DNA of 22,530 nucleotides from Saccoglossus kowalevskii (GCF_000003605.2 NW_003145511.1:1-22530), one strand, 5' to 3'. Counted from the stretch's first letter, positions 1 to 7,974 are shown. Notes: a model not told the origin generated them from the letters alone. Made by a program: numbers and translations.

Positions 1-76
1 TTCATCACACCAGATGCAGCTTAACTTCAGTGGTCGGACACGAACTGGTGTGTTCTGCAGTGGTTTTACAGCAGGC
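1..76 (-). rRNA. 5S rRNA: 5S rRNA copy 1, cut by window edge
   Basis: Only about the first 76 RNA nucleotides are inside the window. Variants: tggtcggacacg, gtgtgttctgcagtgg, ttttacagcaggc. Close relative of copy 15. Confidence 0.8.
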
Positions 77-159
77 TGAATATTTGTCAGAATTGCATGT
101 CGTTTAACGCTTCGGCAAGGCAAAAAATCCCGGGAAAAAGTTGGTATGTACGGTGGAAT

Positions 160-164
160 AAAAA
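160..164 (-). terminator. Pol III T5 terminator (example, copy 2)
   Basis: The minus strand has TTTTT at +10 to +14 after the 3' end of copy 2. Two more T tracts follow, TTTTT at 135-139 and TTTTTT at 122-127, so each spacer offers one primary and two backup Pol III stops. Runs of four or more T on the non-template strand terminate Pol III. Confidence 0.7.
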
Positions 165-173
165 TGTTGATAT

Positions 174-292
174 GCCTTCTGCACATGGTATTCCCAGGCG
201 GTCTTTCATGCAAGTACTATACACGCCCGATGCAGCTTAACTTCATTGGTCGGACGAGAACTGGTGTATTCTGCAATGGTTTGGCAGTAGGC
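174..292 (-). rRNA. 5S rRNA: 5S rRNA copy 2
   Basis: 119 nt. 3' end altered (gccttctgcacatgg); box C region reads caggcggtctttcatg; actatacacg replaces actaaccacg. Relative of copy 16. Confidence 0.85.
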
Positions 293-317
293 TGGATATT
301 CGTCGGAATTGGATGTA

Positions 318-325
318 ATTTAATA
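318..325 (-). promoter_or_regulatory. TATA-like upstream element of 5S unit (example, copy 2)
   Basis: On the minus strand this reads TATTAAAT and lies at -33 to -26 relative to the RNA start at 292. An AT-rich word occupies the same place in nearly every spacer, as ATTAAATG, TATTAAGT, GTTAAACG or ATTTAATG depending on spacer class. A -30 AT-rich element helps start-site selection at 5S genes of several eukaryotes, so the position is meaningful; function here is inferred. Confidence 0.55.
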
Positions 326-389
326 CTTCGGCTAGGCAAAAAATCCCGGGAAAAAGTTAGTATGTATGGTGGAATAAAAATGTTGATGA

Positions 390-508
390 GCCTAATGCAC
401 GTGATATTCCCAGCCGGTCTCCCATGCAAGTACTAACCACGCCCAATGCAGCTTAACTTCAGTGATCGGACGAGAACTGGTGTATTCTGCAATGGTTTGG
501 CAGGAGGC
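390..508 (-). rRNA. 5S rRNA: 5S rRNA copy 3
   Basis: 119 nt. taatgc 3' type (helix I C-U mismatch); gtgatattcc, gcccaatg, and 5' end caggaggc. Confidence 0.85.
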
Positions 509-605
509 TGAATATTCGTCCGAATTGTATGTCATTTAATGCTTCGTTTAGGCAAAAAATCATGGGTAAAAGTTAGTATGTAATGTGGAATAAAAATGTT
601 GATGA

Positions 606-724
606 GCCTACTGCACGTGGTATTCCCACCCGGGCTCCCAGGCAAGTACTAACCACGCCCGATGCAGCTTAACTTCAATGATCGGACAAGAACTGCTGTG
701 TTCTGCAATGGTTTTACAGTAGGC
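606..724 (-). rRNA. 5S rRNA: 5S rRNA copy 4, box C damaged
   Basis: 119 nt. Box C region reads cacccgggctcccaggcaag, several changes in the TFIIIA site; also aactgctgtgttc and gttttacag. Likely impaired. Confidence 0.8.
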
Positions 725-821
725 TGAATATTCGTCAGAATTGCATGTCGTTTAACGCTTTGGTAAGGCAAAAAATCCCGAGAAAAATTTGGTATGTACG
801 GTGGAATAAAAATGTTGATAA

Positions 822-940
822 GCCTACTGCACATGGTATTCCCAGCCGGTCTCCCAAGCAAGTACTAACCACGCCCGATGCAGCTTAAATTCAATGATCG
901 GGCGAGAACTGGTGTATTCTGCAATGGTTTGGCAGTAGGC
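822..940 (-). rRNA. 5S rRNA: 5S rRNA copy 5
   Basis: 119 nt. tactgcacatgg, cccaagcaag, ttaaattcaatgatcgggcg. Confidence 0.85.
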
Positions 941-1037
941 TGAATATTCGTCGGAATTGGATGTAATTTAATACTTCGGCTAGGCAAAAAATCCCGGGAA
1001 AAAGTTAGTATGTACGGTGGAATAAAAATGTTGATGA

Positions 1038-1157
1038 GCCTAATGCACGTGGCATTCCCAGTCGGTCTCCCATGCAAGTACTAACCACGCCCGATGCAGC
1101 TTAACTCTCAGTGATCGGACGAGAACTTGTGTATTCTGCATTGGTTTGGTAGTAGGC
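1038..1157 (-). rRNA. 5S rRNA: 5S rRNA copy 6
   Basis: 120 nt with one inserted base at ttaactctcag, in or next to box A. taatgc type; ggcattcccagtcgg, aacttgtg, tttggtag. Confidence 0.8.
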
Positions 1158-1239
1158 TGAATATTTGTCGAATTGGATGTAATTTAGGACTTCGGCTAGG
1201 CAAACAATCCCGGGAAAAAGTTAGTATGTACGGTGGAAT

Positions 1240-1244
1240 AAAAA
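1240..1244 (-). terminator. Pol III T5 terminator (copy 7)
   Basis: TTTTT on the minus strand, 10 nt beyond the 3' end of the near-consensus copy 7; backup T tracts lie further into the same spacer. Confidence 0.7.
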
Positions 1245-1274
1245 TGTTGATGAGCCTAATGCACGTGGTATTCC

Positions 1275-1292
1275 CAGCCGGTCTCCCATGCA
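1275..1292 (-). promoter_or_regulatory. Internal promoter box C (copy 7)
   Basis: RNA positions 81-98, TGCATGGGAGACCGGCTG. It differs from the vertebrate box C at two bases, a G to C and a C to G that can pair with each other in helix IV. It is the main TFIIIA contact region in animals. Confidence 0.8.
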
Positions 1293-1299
1293 AGTACTA

Positions 1300-1305
1300 A
1301 CCACG
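1300..1305 (-). promoter_or_regulatory. Internal promoter intermediate element (copy 7)
   Basis: RNA positions 68-73, CGTGGT, the counterpart of the TFIIIA intermediate element. It also forms one strand of helix V with ACCACG. Confidence 0.65.
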
Positions 1306-1307
1306 CC

Positions 1308-1322
1308 CGATGCAGCTTAACT
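1308..1322 (-). promoter_or_regulatory. Internal promoter box A (copy 7)
   Basis: RNA positions 51-65, reading AGTTAAGCTGCATCG. It aligns with vertebrate 5S box A (positions 50-64), shifted by one because this RNA has one extra nucleotide in helix II. Confidence 0.75.
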
Positions 1323-1469
1323 TCAGTGATCGGACGAGAACTGGTGTATTCTGCAATGGTTTGGCAGTAGGCTGATTATTCGTCGCAATTGGATGTCATT
1401 TAACGCTTCGGCTAAGCAAAAAATCCCGGGAAAAAGTTGCTATGTACGGTGGAATCAAAATGTTGATAA

Positions 1470-1588
1470 GCCTACTGCACGTGATATTCCAAGCCGGTGT
1501 CCCATGCAAGTACTAACCACGCCCGATGCAGCTTAACTTCAGTGATCGGACGAGAACTGGTGTATTCTGCAATGGTTTGGCCGTAGGC
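1470..1588 (-). rRNA. 5S rRNA: 5S rRNA copy 8
   Basis: 119 nt. gtgatattccaagccggtgtccc alters box C; 5' end ggccgtaggcc. Related to copies 69 and 107. Confidence 0.85.
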
Positions 1589-1685
1589 CGAATATTCGTC
1601 CGAATTGTATGTAATTTAATGCTTCGTCTAGGCAAAAAATCATGGGAAAAAGTTAGTATGTAATGTGGAATAAAAATGTTGATAA

Positions 1686-1804
1686 GCCTACTGCAAGTGG
1701 TTTTCCCAGCCGGTCTCCCATGCAAGTACTAACCACGCCCGATGCCGCTTAACTTTAGTGATCGGACGAGAACTGGTGTATTCTGTAATGGTTTGGCAGT
1801 AGGC
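1686..1804 (-). rRNA. 5S rRNA: 5S rRNA copy 9
   Basis: 119 nt. gcaagtggttttccc, gatgccgc, ctttagtg, ctgtaatgg. Upstream spacer of the fourth class (ttcaattaatgc, aaagatag). Confidence 0.85.
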
Positions 1805-1901
1805 TGAATATTTGTCGGAATTGGATTTCAATTAATGCTTCGGCTAGGCAAAAAATCACGGGAAAAAGATAGTATGTATGGTGGAATAAAAATGTTGATA
1901 A

Positions 1902-2020
1902 GCTTACTGCACGTGGTATTCCCAGCAGGTCTCCCATGCAAGTACTAACCACGCCCGATACAGCTTAACTACAGTGATCGGACGAGAACTGGTGTATTCT
2001 GGAATAGTTTGGCAGTAGGC
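1902..2020 (-). rRNA. 5S rRNA: 5S rRNA copy 10
   Basis: 119 nt. agcttactgc, cagcagg, gatacagc, actacagtg, tctggaatag. Close relative of copy 70. Confidence 0.85.
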
Positions 2021-2117
2021 TGGATATTCGTCGGAATTGGATGTAATTTAATACTTCGGCTAGGCAAAAAATCCCGGGAAAAAGTTAGTATGTACGGTGG
2101 AATAAAAATGTTGATGA

Positions 2118-2236
2118 GCCTAATGCAAGTGGTATTCCCAGCCGGTCTCCCATGCAAGTACTAACCACGCCCGATGCAGCTTAACTTCAGTGATCGGACG
2201 AGAACTGGTTTGTTCTGCAATGGTTTGTCAGTAGGC
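2118..2236 (-). rRNA. 5S rRNA: 5S rRNA copy 11
   Basis: 119 nt. taatgcaagtgg, ggtttgttctg, tttgtcagtaggc. Confidence 0.85.
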
Positions 2237-2333
2237 TGAATATTCGTCAGAATTGCATGTCATTTAACGCTTCGGCTAGGCAAAAAATCCCGTGAAAAAG
2301 TTGGTATGTAATGTGGAATAAAAATGTTGATGA

Positions 2334-2452
2334 GCCTACTGCACGTGGCATTCCCTGCCGGTCTCACATGCAAGTACTAACCATGGCCGATGCAGATTAA
2401 CTTCAGTGATCGGACGTGAACTGGTGTATTCTGCATTGGTTTGGCAGTAGGC
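2334..2452 (-). rRNA. 5S rRNA: 5S rRNA copy 12
   Basis: 119 nt. ggcattccctgcc, ctcacatg, catggccgatgcagatt, gacgtgaac, gcattgg. Same subfamily as copies 77, 82 and 104. Confidence 0.85.
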
Positions 2453-2549
2453 TGAATATTCGTCGGAATTGGATGTCATTTAATGCTACAGCTAGGCAAA
2501 AAATCATAGGAAAAAGTTTGTATGTAATGTGGAATAAAAATGTTGATGA

Positions 2550-2668
2550 GCCTACTGCACGTGGTATTCCCAGCTAGTCTCCCATGCAAGTAGTAACCAC
2601 GCCCGATGCAGTTTAACTTCAGTGATCCGACGAGAACTGGTGTATTCTTCAATGGTTTGGCAGTAGGC
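2550..2668 (-). rRNA. 5S rRNA: 5S rRNA copy 13
   Basis: 119 nt. cagctagtct, tagtaacc, gcagttt, gatccgac, attcttcaatgg. Confidence 0.85.
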
Positions 2669-2765
2669 TGAATATTCCTCGGAATTGGATGTAATTTAAT
2701 ACTTCGACTAGGCAAAAAATCCCGGGAAAAAAATAATATGTACGGTGGAATAAAATTGTTGATGT

Positions 2766-2869
2766 GCCTAATGCACGTGGTATTCCCAGCCGGTCTCCCA
2801 TGCAAGTACTAACCACGCCCAATGCAGCTTAAGTTCAATGATCGGACGAGAACTGGTGTATTCTGCAAT
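2766..2869 (-). pseudogene. Truncated 5S copy 14
   Basis: 104 nt; lacks RNA positions 1-15 and all of its upstream spacer except the T tract side. The sequence runs from ctgcaat directly into aaaaaagttcatcagcc of copy 15. Helix I cannot form, so it is not a functional gene. Confidence 0.85.
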
Positions 2870-2883
2870 AAAAAAGTTCATCA

Positions 2884-3002
2884 GCCTACTGCACGTGGTA
2901 TTCCCAGCCGGTCTCCCGTGCAAGTACTAACCACACCAGATGCAGCTTAACTTCAGTGGTCGGACAAAAACTGGTGTGTTCTGCAGTGGTTTTACAGCAG
3001 GC
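2884..3002 (-). rRNA. 5S rRNA: 5S rRNA copy 15
   Basis: 119 nt. cccgtgcaag, cacaccag, tggtcggacaaaaactgg, gcagtggttttacagcaggc. Its 3' flank is only 14 nt before truncated copy 14, but keeps a T6. Confidence 0.85.
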
Positions 3003-3102
3003 TGAATATTTGTCAAATTGCATGTCGTTCTAACGCTTCGGCAAGGCAAAAAAATCCCGGGAAAAAAGTTGGTATGTACGGTGGAATAAAAAATGTTGAT
3101 AT

Positions 3103-3223
3103 GCCTTTCTGCACATGGTATTCCCAGGCTGTCTTTTCATGCAAGTACTAACACGCCCCGATGCATCTTAACTCCATTGATCGTGACAAGAACTGGTGTG
3201 TTCTGCATGGTTTGACAGTACGC
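3103..3223 (-). rRNA. 5S rRNA: Degenerate 5S copy 16
   Basis: 121 nt with several one-base indels: cctttctgc, gtcttttcatg, actaacacgccccg, tgatcgtgac, ctgcatgg, cagtacgc. Looks like copy 2 plus many errors, either decay or poor base calling. Confidence 0.7.
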
Positions 3224-3321
3224 TGAATATTCCTCACAATTGCCTGTCGATTAACCGCTTCTGCAAGCACTACATACCGGGAAAAAGTTAGTATGTAATG
3301 TGGAAATAATAATGTTGATGA

Positions 3322-3437
3322 GCTACTGCACGTCGTATTCCCAGCCGGTCTCTCATGCATGTACTAACCACGCCCGATGCAGCTAAACTTCAGGGATCGG
3401 ACGAGAACTGTGTGTCTGCAATGGTTTGGCAGTAGGC
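3322..3437 (-). rRNA. 5S rRNA: Degenerate 5S copy 17
   Basis: 116 nt. agctactgc lacks one C, cgtcgtatt, tctcatgcatg, ctaaacttcaggg, gaactgtgtgtctgc. The primary T tract is broken (aataataatg). Confidence 0.7.
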
Positions 3438-3534
3438 TGAATATTTGTCAGAATTGGATGTCGTTTAACGTTTCGGCTAGGCAAAAAATCCCAGGGAAAA
3501 GTTAGCATGTACGGTGGAATAAAAATGTTGATAA

Positions 3535-3653
3535 GCCTACTGCACGTGGTATTCCCAGCCGGTCTCCAATGCAAGCACTAACCACGCCCGATGCAGCTTA
3601 ACTTCAGCGATCGGACGAGAACTGGTGTACTCTGCAATGGTTTGGCAGTAGGC
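3535..3653 (-). rRNA. 5S rRNA: 5S rRNA copy 18
   Basis: 119 nt. ctccaatgcaagcac, cagcgatc, gtgtactctg. Confidence 0.85.
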
Positions 3654-3750
3654 TGAACATTCGTCGGAATTGGATGTAATTTAATACTTCGGCAAGGCAA
3701 CAAATCCCGGGAAAAAGTTGGAATGTACGGTGAAATAAAAATGTTGATAA

Positions 3751-3869
3751 GCCAACTGCACGTGGTATTCCCAGCCGGTCTCCCATGCAAGTACTAACCA
3801 TGCCCGATGCAGCTTAACTTCAGTGATAGGACGAGAACGGGTGTATTCTGCAACGGTTTGGCAGTAGGC
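3751..3869 (-). rRNA. 5S rRNA: 5S rRNA copy 19
   Basis: 119 nt. gccaactgc, accatgcccg, tgataggac, aacgggtg, caacgg. Relatives: copy 29 and the 5' half of copy 40. Confidence 0.85.
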
Positions 3870-3966
3870 TGAACATTCGTCGGAATTGGATGTAACTTAA
3901 TACTTCTGCTAGGCAAAAAATCCCGGGAAAAAGTTAGTATGTACGGTGGAATAAAAATGATGATGA

Positions 3967-4085
3967 GCCTAATGCACGTGGTATTCCCAGCCGGTCTCCC
4001 ATGCAAGTAATAACCACGCTCGATGCAGCTTAACTTCAGTGATCGGACGAGAACTGGTGTATTTTGCAATGGCTTGGCAGTAGGC
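3967..4085 (-). rRNA. 5S rRNA: 5S rRNA copy 20
   Basis: 119 nt. taatgc type, aagtaataacc, cgctcgatg, attttgcaatggcttgg. Matches copies 30 and 41. Confidence 0.85.
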
Positions 4086-4182
4086 TGAATGTTCGTCCGA
4101 ATTGTATGTCGTTTAATGCTTCGGCTATGCAAACAATCCCGGGAAAAATTTAGTATGTACGGTGGAATAAAAATGTTGATGA

Positions 4183-4301
4183 GCCTAGTGCACGTAGTAT
4201 TCCCAGCCGGTCTCCCATGCAAGTACTAACCACACCCGATGCAGCTTAACTTCAGTGATCGGACGAGAACTGGTGTATTCTGCAATGGTTTGGCAGTAGG
4301 C
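4183..4301 (-). rRNA. 5S rRNA: 5S rRNA copy 21
   Basis: 119 nt. cctagtgcacgtag, cacacccg; otherwise close to consensus. Relatives: copies 34, 42 and 60. Confidence 0.85.
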
Positions 4302-4398
4302 TGAATATTCGTCCTAATTGTATGTCATTTAATGCTTCGTCTAGGCAAAAAATCATGGGAAAAAGTTAGCATGTAATGTGGAATAAAAATGTTGATGA

Positions 4399-4517
4399 GC
4401 CTACTGCACGAGGTATTCCCAGCCGGTCTCCCGTGCAAGTACTAACCACGCCCGATGCGGCTTAGCTTCAGTGATCGGACGAGAACTGGTGTATTCTGCA
4501 ATGGTTTGGCAGTAGGC
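4399..4517 (-). rRNA. 5S rRNA: 5S rRNA copy 22
   Basis: 119 nt. cacgaggtattccc, cccgtgcaag, gatgcggcttagc; the last gives AGCTAAGC in box A, as in vertebrates. Relatives: copies 31, 35, 43, 56, 61, 101. Confidence 0.85.
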
Positions 4518-4614
4518 TGAATATTTGTCAGAATTGGATGTAATTTAATACTTCTGCTAGGCAACAAATCCCGGGAAAAAGTTGGTATGTACGGTGGAAT
4601 AAAAATGTTGATGA

Positions 4615-4733
4615 GCGTACTGCACGTGGTATTCCCAGCCGGTCTCACAACCAAGTACTAACCACGCCCGATGCAGCTTAACTTCAGTGATCGGACGAGA
4701 ACGGGTGTATTCTGCAATGGTTTAGCAGTAGGC
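4615..4733 (-). rRNA. 5S rRNA: 5S rRNA copy 23
   Basis: 119 nt. gcgtactgc makes a C-C mismatch in helix I; ctcacaaccaag, aacgggtg, tttagcag. Confidence 0.85.
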
Positions 4734-4830
4734 TGAATATTCGTCGGAATTGGATGTAACTTAATACTTCGGCTAGGCAAAAAATCCCGGGAAAAATTTA
4801 GTCTGTACGGTGGAATAAAAATGTTGATGA

Positions 4831-4949
4831 GACTAATGCACGTGGTATTCCCAGCCGGTCTCCCATGCAAGTAGTAACCACGCTCGATGCAGCTTAACTT
4901 CAGTGATCGGACGAGAACTGGTGTATTTTGCAATGGCTTGGCAGTAGGC
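4831..4949 (-). rRNA. 5S rRNA: 5S rRNA copy 24
   Basis: 119 nt. gactaatgc gives two helix I mismatches; tagtaacc, cgctcgatg, ttttgcaatggcttgg. Same as copies 33, 46, 103. Confidence 0.85.
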
Positions 4950-5046
4950 TGAATGTTCGTCCGAATTGTATGTCGTTTAATGCTTCGGCTATGCAAACAA
5001 TCCCGGGAAAATGTTAGTATGTACGGTGGAATAAAAATGTTGATGA

Positions 5047-5165
5047 GCCTAATGCACGTAGTATTCCCAGCCGGTCTCCCATGCAAGTACTAACCACGCC
5101 GGATGCAGCTTAACTTCAGTGATCGGACGAGAACTTGTGTATTCTGCAATGGTTTGGCAGTAGGC
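5047..5165 (-). rRNA. 5S rRNA: 5S rRNA copy 25
   Basis: 119 nt. taatgcacgtag, cgccggatg, aacttgtg. Relatives: copies 38 and 49. Confidence 0.85.
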
Positions 5166-5262
5166 TGAATATTCGTCGGAATTGGATGTCATTAAATGCT
5201 TCTGCTAGGCAAAAAATCATGGGAAAAAGTTAGTATGTACGGTGGAATAAAAATGTTGATAA

Positions 5263-5382
5263 GCCTACTGCACGTGGTATTCCCAGCAGGTCTCTCATGC
5301 TAGTACTAGCCACGCCCGATGCAGCTTTACTTCATTTGATCGGACGAGAACTGGTGTATTCTGAAATGTTTTGGCAGTAGGC
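5263..5382 (-). rRNA. 5S rRNA: 5S rRNA copy 26
   Basis: 120 nt. cagcagg, ctctcatgctagtactagcc, gctttacttcatttgatc with one extra base, ctgaaatgtt. Relatives: copies 39 and 50. Confidence 0.8.
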
Positions 5383-5479
5383 TGAATATTCATCGGAATT
5401 GGATGTCATTTAATGCTTCGGCTAAGCAAAAAATCTCGGGAAAATGTTAGTAAGTAATGTGGAATAAAAATGTTGATGA

Positions 5480-5599
5480 GCGTACTGCACATGGTATTCC
5501 CAGCCGGTCTCACATCCAAGTTACTAACCACGCCCAATGCAGCTTAACTTCAGTGATTGGACGAGAACGGGTGTATTCTGCAATGGTTTGGCAGTAGGC
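5480..5599 (-). rRNA. 5S rRNA: 5S rRNA copy 27
   Basis: 120 nt. gcgtactgcacatgg, cacatccaagttactaacc with one extra T, gcccaatg, gtgattgg, aacgggtg. Confidence 0.8.
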
Positions 5600-5695
5600 T
5601 GAATATTTGTCGGAATAGGATGTAATTTAATACTTCGGCTAGGCAAAAAATCCCGGGAAAAGTTAGTACGTACGGTGGTATAAAAATGTTGTTGA

Positions 5696-5814
5696 GCCTA
5701 ATGCACGTGGTATTCCCAGCCGGTCTCCCATGCAAGTACTAACCACGCCAGATGCATCTTAACTTTAGTGATCGGACGAGAACTGGTGTATTCTGCAATG
5801 GTTTGGCAGTAGGC
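5696..5814 (-). rRNA. 5S rRNA: 5S rRNA copy 28
   Basis: 119 nt. taatgc type, gccagatgcatctt, ctttagtg. The 3' flank has ggtataaaaatg. Confidence 0.85.
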
Positions 5815-5911
5815 TGAATATTCGTCCGAATTGTATGTCATTTAATGCTTCGGCTAGGCAACAAATCCCGGGAAAAAGTTGGTATGTACGGTGAAATAAA
5901 AATGTTGATAA

Positions 5912-6030
5912 GCCTAATGCACGTGGTATTCCCAGCCGGTCTCCCATGCAAGTACTAACCATGCCCGATGCAGATTAACTTCAGTGATAGGACGAGAACG
6001 GGTGTATTCTGCAACGGTTTGGCAGTAGGC
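5912..6030 (-). rRNA. 5S rRNA: 5S rRNA copy 29
   Basis: 119 nt. taatgc type, accatgcccg, gcagatt, tgataggac, aacgggtg, caacgg. Confidence 0.85.
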
Positions 6031-6127
6031 TGAACATTCGTCGGAATTGGATGTAACTTAATACTTCGGCTAGGCAAAAAATCCCGGGAAAAAGTTAGTA
6101 TGTACGGTGGAATAAAAATGATGATGA

Positions 6128-6246
6128 GCCTAATGCACGTGGTATTCCCAGCCGGTCTCCCATGCAAGTAATAACCACGCTCGATGCAGCTTAACTTCAG
6201 TGATCGGACGAGAACTGGTGTATTTTGCAATGGCTTGGCAGTAGGC
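6128..6246 (-). rRNA. 5S rRNA: 5S rRNA copy 30
   Basis: 119 nt. Appears identical to copy 20, including aagtaataacc and ttttgcaatggc. Confidence 0.85.
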
Positions 6247-6343
6247 TGAATGTTCGTCCGAATTGTATGTCGTTTAATGCTTCGGCTATGCAAACAATCC
6301 CGGGAAAAATTTAGTATGTACGGTGGAATAAAAATGTTGATGA

Positions 6344-6462
6344 GCCTACTGCACGAGGTATTCCCAGCCGGTCTCCCGTGCAAGCACTAACCACGCCCGA
6401 TGCGGCTTAGCTTCAGTGATCGGACGAGAACTGGTGTATTCTGCAATGGTTTGGCAGTAGGC
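6344..6462 (-). rRNA. 5S rRNA: 5S rRNA copy 31
   Basis: 119 nt. cacgaggtattccc, cccgtgcaagcac, gatgcggcttagc. Same as copy 43. Confidence 0.85.
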
Positions 6463-6560
6463 TGAACATTTGTCAGAATTGGATGTAATTTAATACTTCT
6501 GCTAGGCAACAAATCCCGGGAAAAAAGTTGGTATGTACGGTGGAATAAAAATGTTGATGA

Positions 6561-6679
6561 GCGTACTGCACGTGGTATTCCCAGCCGGTCTCACATCCAA
6601 GTACTAACCACGCCCGATGCAGCTTAACTTCAGTGACCGGACGAGAACGGGTGTATTCTGCAATGGTTTAGCAGTAGGC
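6561..6679 (-). rRNA. 5S rRNA: 5S rRNA copy 32
   Basis: 119 nt. gcgtactgc, cacatccaag (TTGGATG on the RNA strand, as in most animals), gtgaccgg, aacgggtg, tttagcag. Confidence 0.85.
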
Positions 6680-6776
6680 TGAATATTCGTCGGAATTGGA
6701 TGTAACTTAATACTTCGGCTAGGCAAAAAATCCCGGGAAAAATTTAGTCTGTACGGTGGAATAAAAATGTTGATGA

Positions 6777-6895
6777 GACTAATGCACGTGGTATTCCCAG
6801 CCGGTCTCCCATGCAAGTAGTAACCACGCTCGATGCAGCTTAACTTCAGTGATCGGACGAGAACTGGTGTATTTTGCAATGGCTTGGCAGTAGGC
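6777..6895 (-). rRNA. 5S rRNA: 5S rRNA copy 33
   Basis: 119 nt. gactaatgc, tagtaacc, cgctcgatg, ttttgcaatggc; matches copy 24. Confidence 0.85.
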
Positions 6896-6992
6896 TGAAT
6901 GTTCGTCCGAATTGTATGTCGTTTAATGCTTCGGCTATGCAAACAATCCCGGGAAAATGTTAGTATGTACGGTGGAATAAAAATGTTGATGA

Positions 6993-7111
6993 GCCTAATG
7001 CACGTAGTATTCCCAGCAGGTCTCCCATGCAAGTACTAACCACACCCGATGCAGCTTAACTTCAGTGATCGGACGAGAACTGGTGTATTCGGCAATGGTT
7101 TGGCAGTAGGC
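6993..7111 (-). rRNA. 5S rRNA: 5S rRNA copy 34
   Basis: 119 nt. taatgcacgtag, cagcagg, cacacccg, attcggcaatgg. Confidence 0.85.
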
Positions 7112-7208
7112 TGAATATTCGTCATAATTGTATGTCATTTAATGCTTCGTCTAGGCAAAAAATCATGGGAAAAAGTTAGCATGTAATGTGGAATAAAAAT
7201 GTTGATGA

Positions 7209-7327
7209 GCCTACTGCACGAGGTATTCCCAGCCGGTCTCCCGTGCAAGTACTAACCACGCCCGCATCGGCTTAGCTTCAGTGATCGGACGAGAACTGGT
7301 GTATTCTGCAATGGTTTGGCAGTAGGC
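7209..7327 (-). rRNA. 5S rRNA: 5S rRNA copy 35
   Basis: 119 nt. cacgaggtattccc, cccgtgcaag, cccgcatcggcttagc, which changes the helix II 3' strand. Confidence 0.85.
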
Positions 7328-7424
7328 TGAATATTTGTCAGAATTGGATTTCAATTAATGTATCGGCTAGGCAACAAATCCCGGGAAAAAGTTGGTATGT
7401 ACGGTGGAATAAAAATGTTGAAGA

Positions 7425-7543
7425 GCGTACTGCACGTGGTATTCCCAGCCGGTCTCACATCCAAGTACTAACCACGCCCGATGCAGCTTAACTTCAGTGA
7501 TCGGACGAGAACGGGTGTATTCTGCAATGGTTTTGCAGTAGGC
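7425..7543 (-). rRNA. 5S rRNA: 5S rRNA copy 36
   Basis: 119 nt. gcgtactgc, cacatccaag, aacgggtg, gttttgcag. Confidence 0.85.
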
Positions 7544-7640
7544 TGAATATTCGTCGGAATTGGATGTAACTTAATACTTCGGCTAGGAAAAAAATCCCGG
7601 GAAAATGTTAGTATGTACAGTGGAATAAAAATGTTGATGA

Positions 7641-7759
7641 GCCTAATGCACGTGGTATTCCCATCCGGTCTCCCATGCAAGTAGTAACCACACTCGATGC
7701 AGCTTAACTTCAGTGATCGGACGAGAACTGGTGTATTTTGCAATGGCTTGGCAGTAGGC
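7641..7759 (-). rRNA. 5S rRNA: 5S rRNA copy 37
   Basis: 119 nt. taatgc type, cccatccggtc, tagtaaccacactcg, ttttgcaatggc. Confidence 0.85.
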
Positions 7760-7856
7760 TGAATGTTCGTCCGAATTGTATGTCGTTTAATGCTTCGGCT
7801 ATGCAAACAATCCCGGGAAAATGTTAGTATGTACGGTGGAATAAAAATGTTGATGT

Positions 7857-7974
7857 GCCTAATGCACGTAGTTTTCCCAGCCGGTCTCCATGCAAGTACT
7901 AACCACGCCGGATGCAGCTTAACTTCAGTGATCGGACGAGAACTTGTGTATTCTGCAATGGTTTGGCAGTAGGC
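7857..7974 (-). rRNA. 5S rRNA: 5S rRNA copy 38
   Basis: 118 nt. taatgcacgtagttttccc, one C lost at tctccatgc (box C), cgccggatg, aacttgtg. Same as copy 49. Confidence 0.8.

Larger units (their letters stand above)
1..200 (-). repeat. Diverged segment shared with 2925-3140
   Basis: Copies 1-2 and copies 15-16 share rare variants: cagtggtcggaca, ctgcagtggttttacagcag, cttcggcaaggc and tatgcctt before tctgcacatgg. The shared tract is offset by about 2.93 kb; the right-hand version carries many more single-base indels. Confidence 0.75.
1254..1372 (-). rRNA. 5S rRNA: 5S rRNA copy 7, near consensus
   Basis: 119 nt, identical to the array consensus except the taatgc 3'-end variant, which makes one mismatch in helix I. 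It has an intact T5 terminator and ATTAAATG-type upstream element, making it a good reference copy. Confidence 0.9.
3751..4301 (-). repeat. Recurring block of copies 19-21
   Basis: The pair of copies 19-20 (aacgggtg with caacgg, then aataatgatgag spacing variants and ttttgcaatggcttgg) recurs as copies 29-30 (5912-6246) and 40-41 (8288-8622). Copy 21 recurs as copy 42. Confidence 0.8.
4399..4949 (-). repeat. Recurring block of copies 22-24
   Basis: The order cacgaggtattccc, then gagcgtactgc with tttagcag, then gagactaatgc recurs at 6344-6895 and near 8936-9703 (with one extra unit), and again about 16.6 kb away at 21049-21598. Confidence 0.8.
5047..5599 (-). repeat. Three-unit block, first instance (copies 25-27)
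   Basis: Recurs at 7857-8406 and 10232-10780. Shared rare marks are cgccggatg with aacttgtg, then tgctagtactagcc with ctgaaat, then gagcgtactgc. The offsets are 2810 and 2375 bp, 13 and 11 units. Confidence 0.8.

Noticed and set aside
130-135. cccggg palindrome in many spacers as a regulatory site
   Set aside because: It is present in only some spacer classes and replaced by catggg, cacggg or ctcggg in others, so it looks like class-specific sequence, not a conserved site.
122-139. A-rich tracts in the spacers as poly-A tails
   Set aside because: They are short (5-6 A), occur at fixed positions in each spacer, and on the transcribed strand act more simply as T-tract terminators.
3794-4222. 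142-codon minus-strand open frame, and its near-copies at 4658-5086, 5955-6383, 6604-7032 and 8331-8759
   Set aside because: It spans the end of one 5S copy, a spacer and the next copy. The frame stays open only because the unit length is divisible by three; substitutions show no codon pattern, and indels break it freely in neighbouring units.
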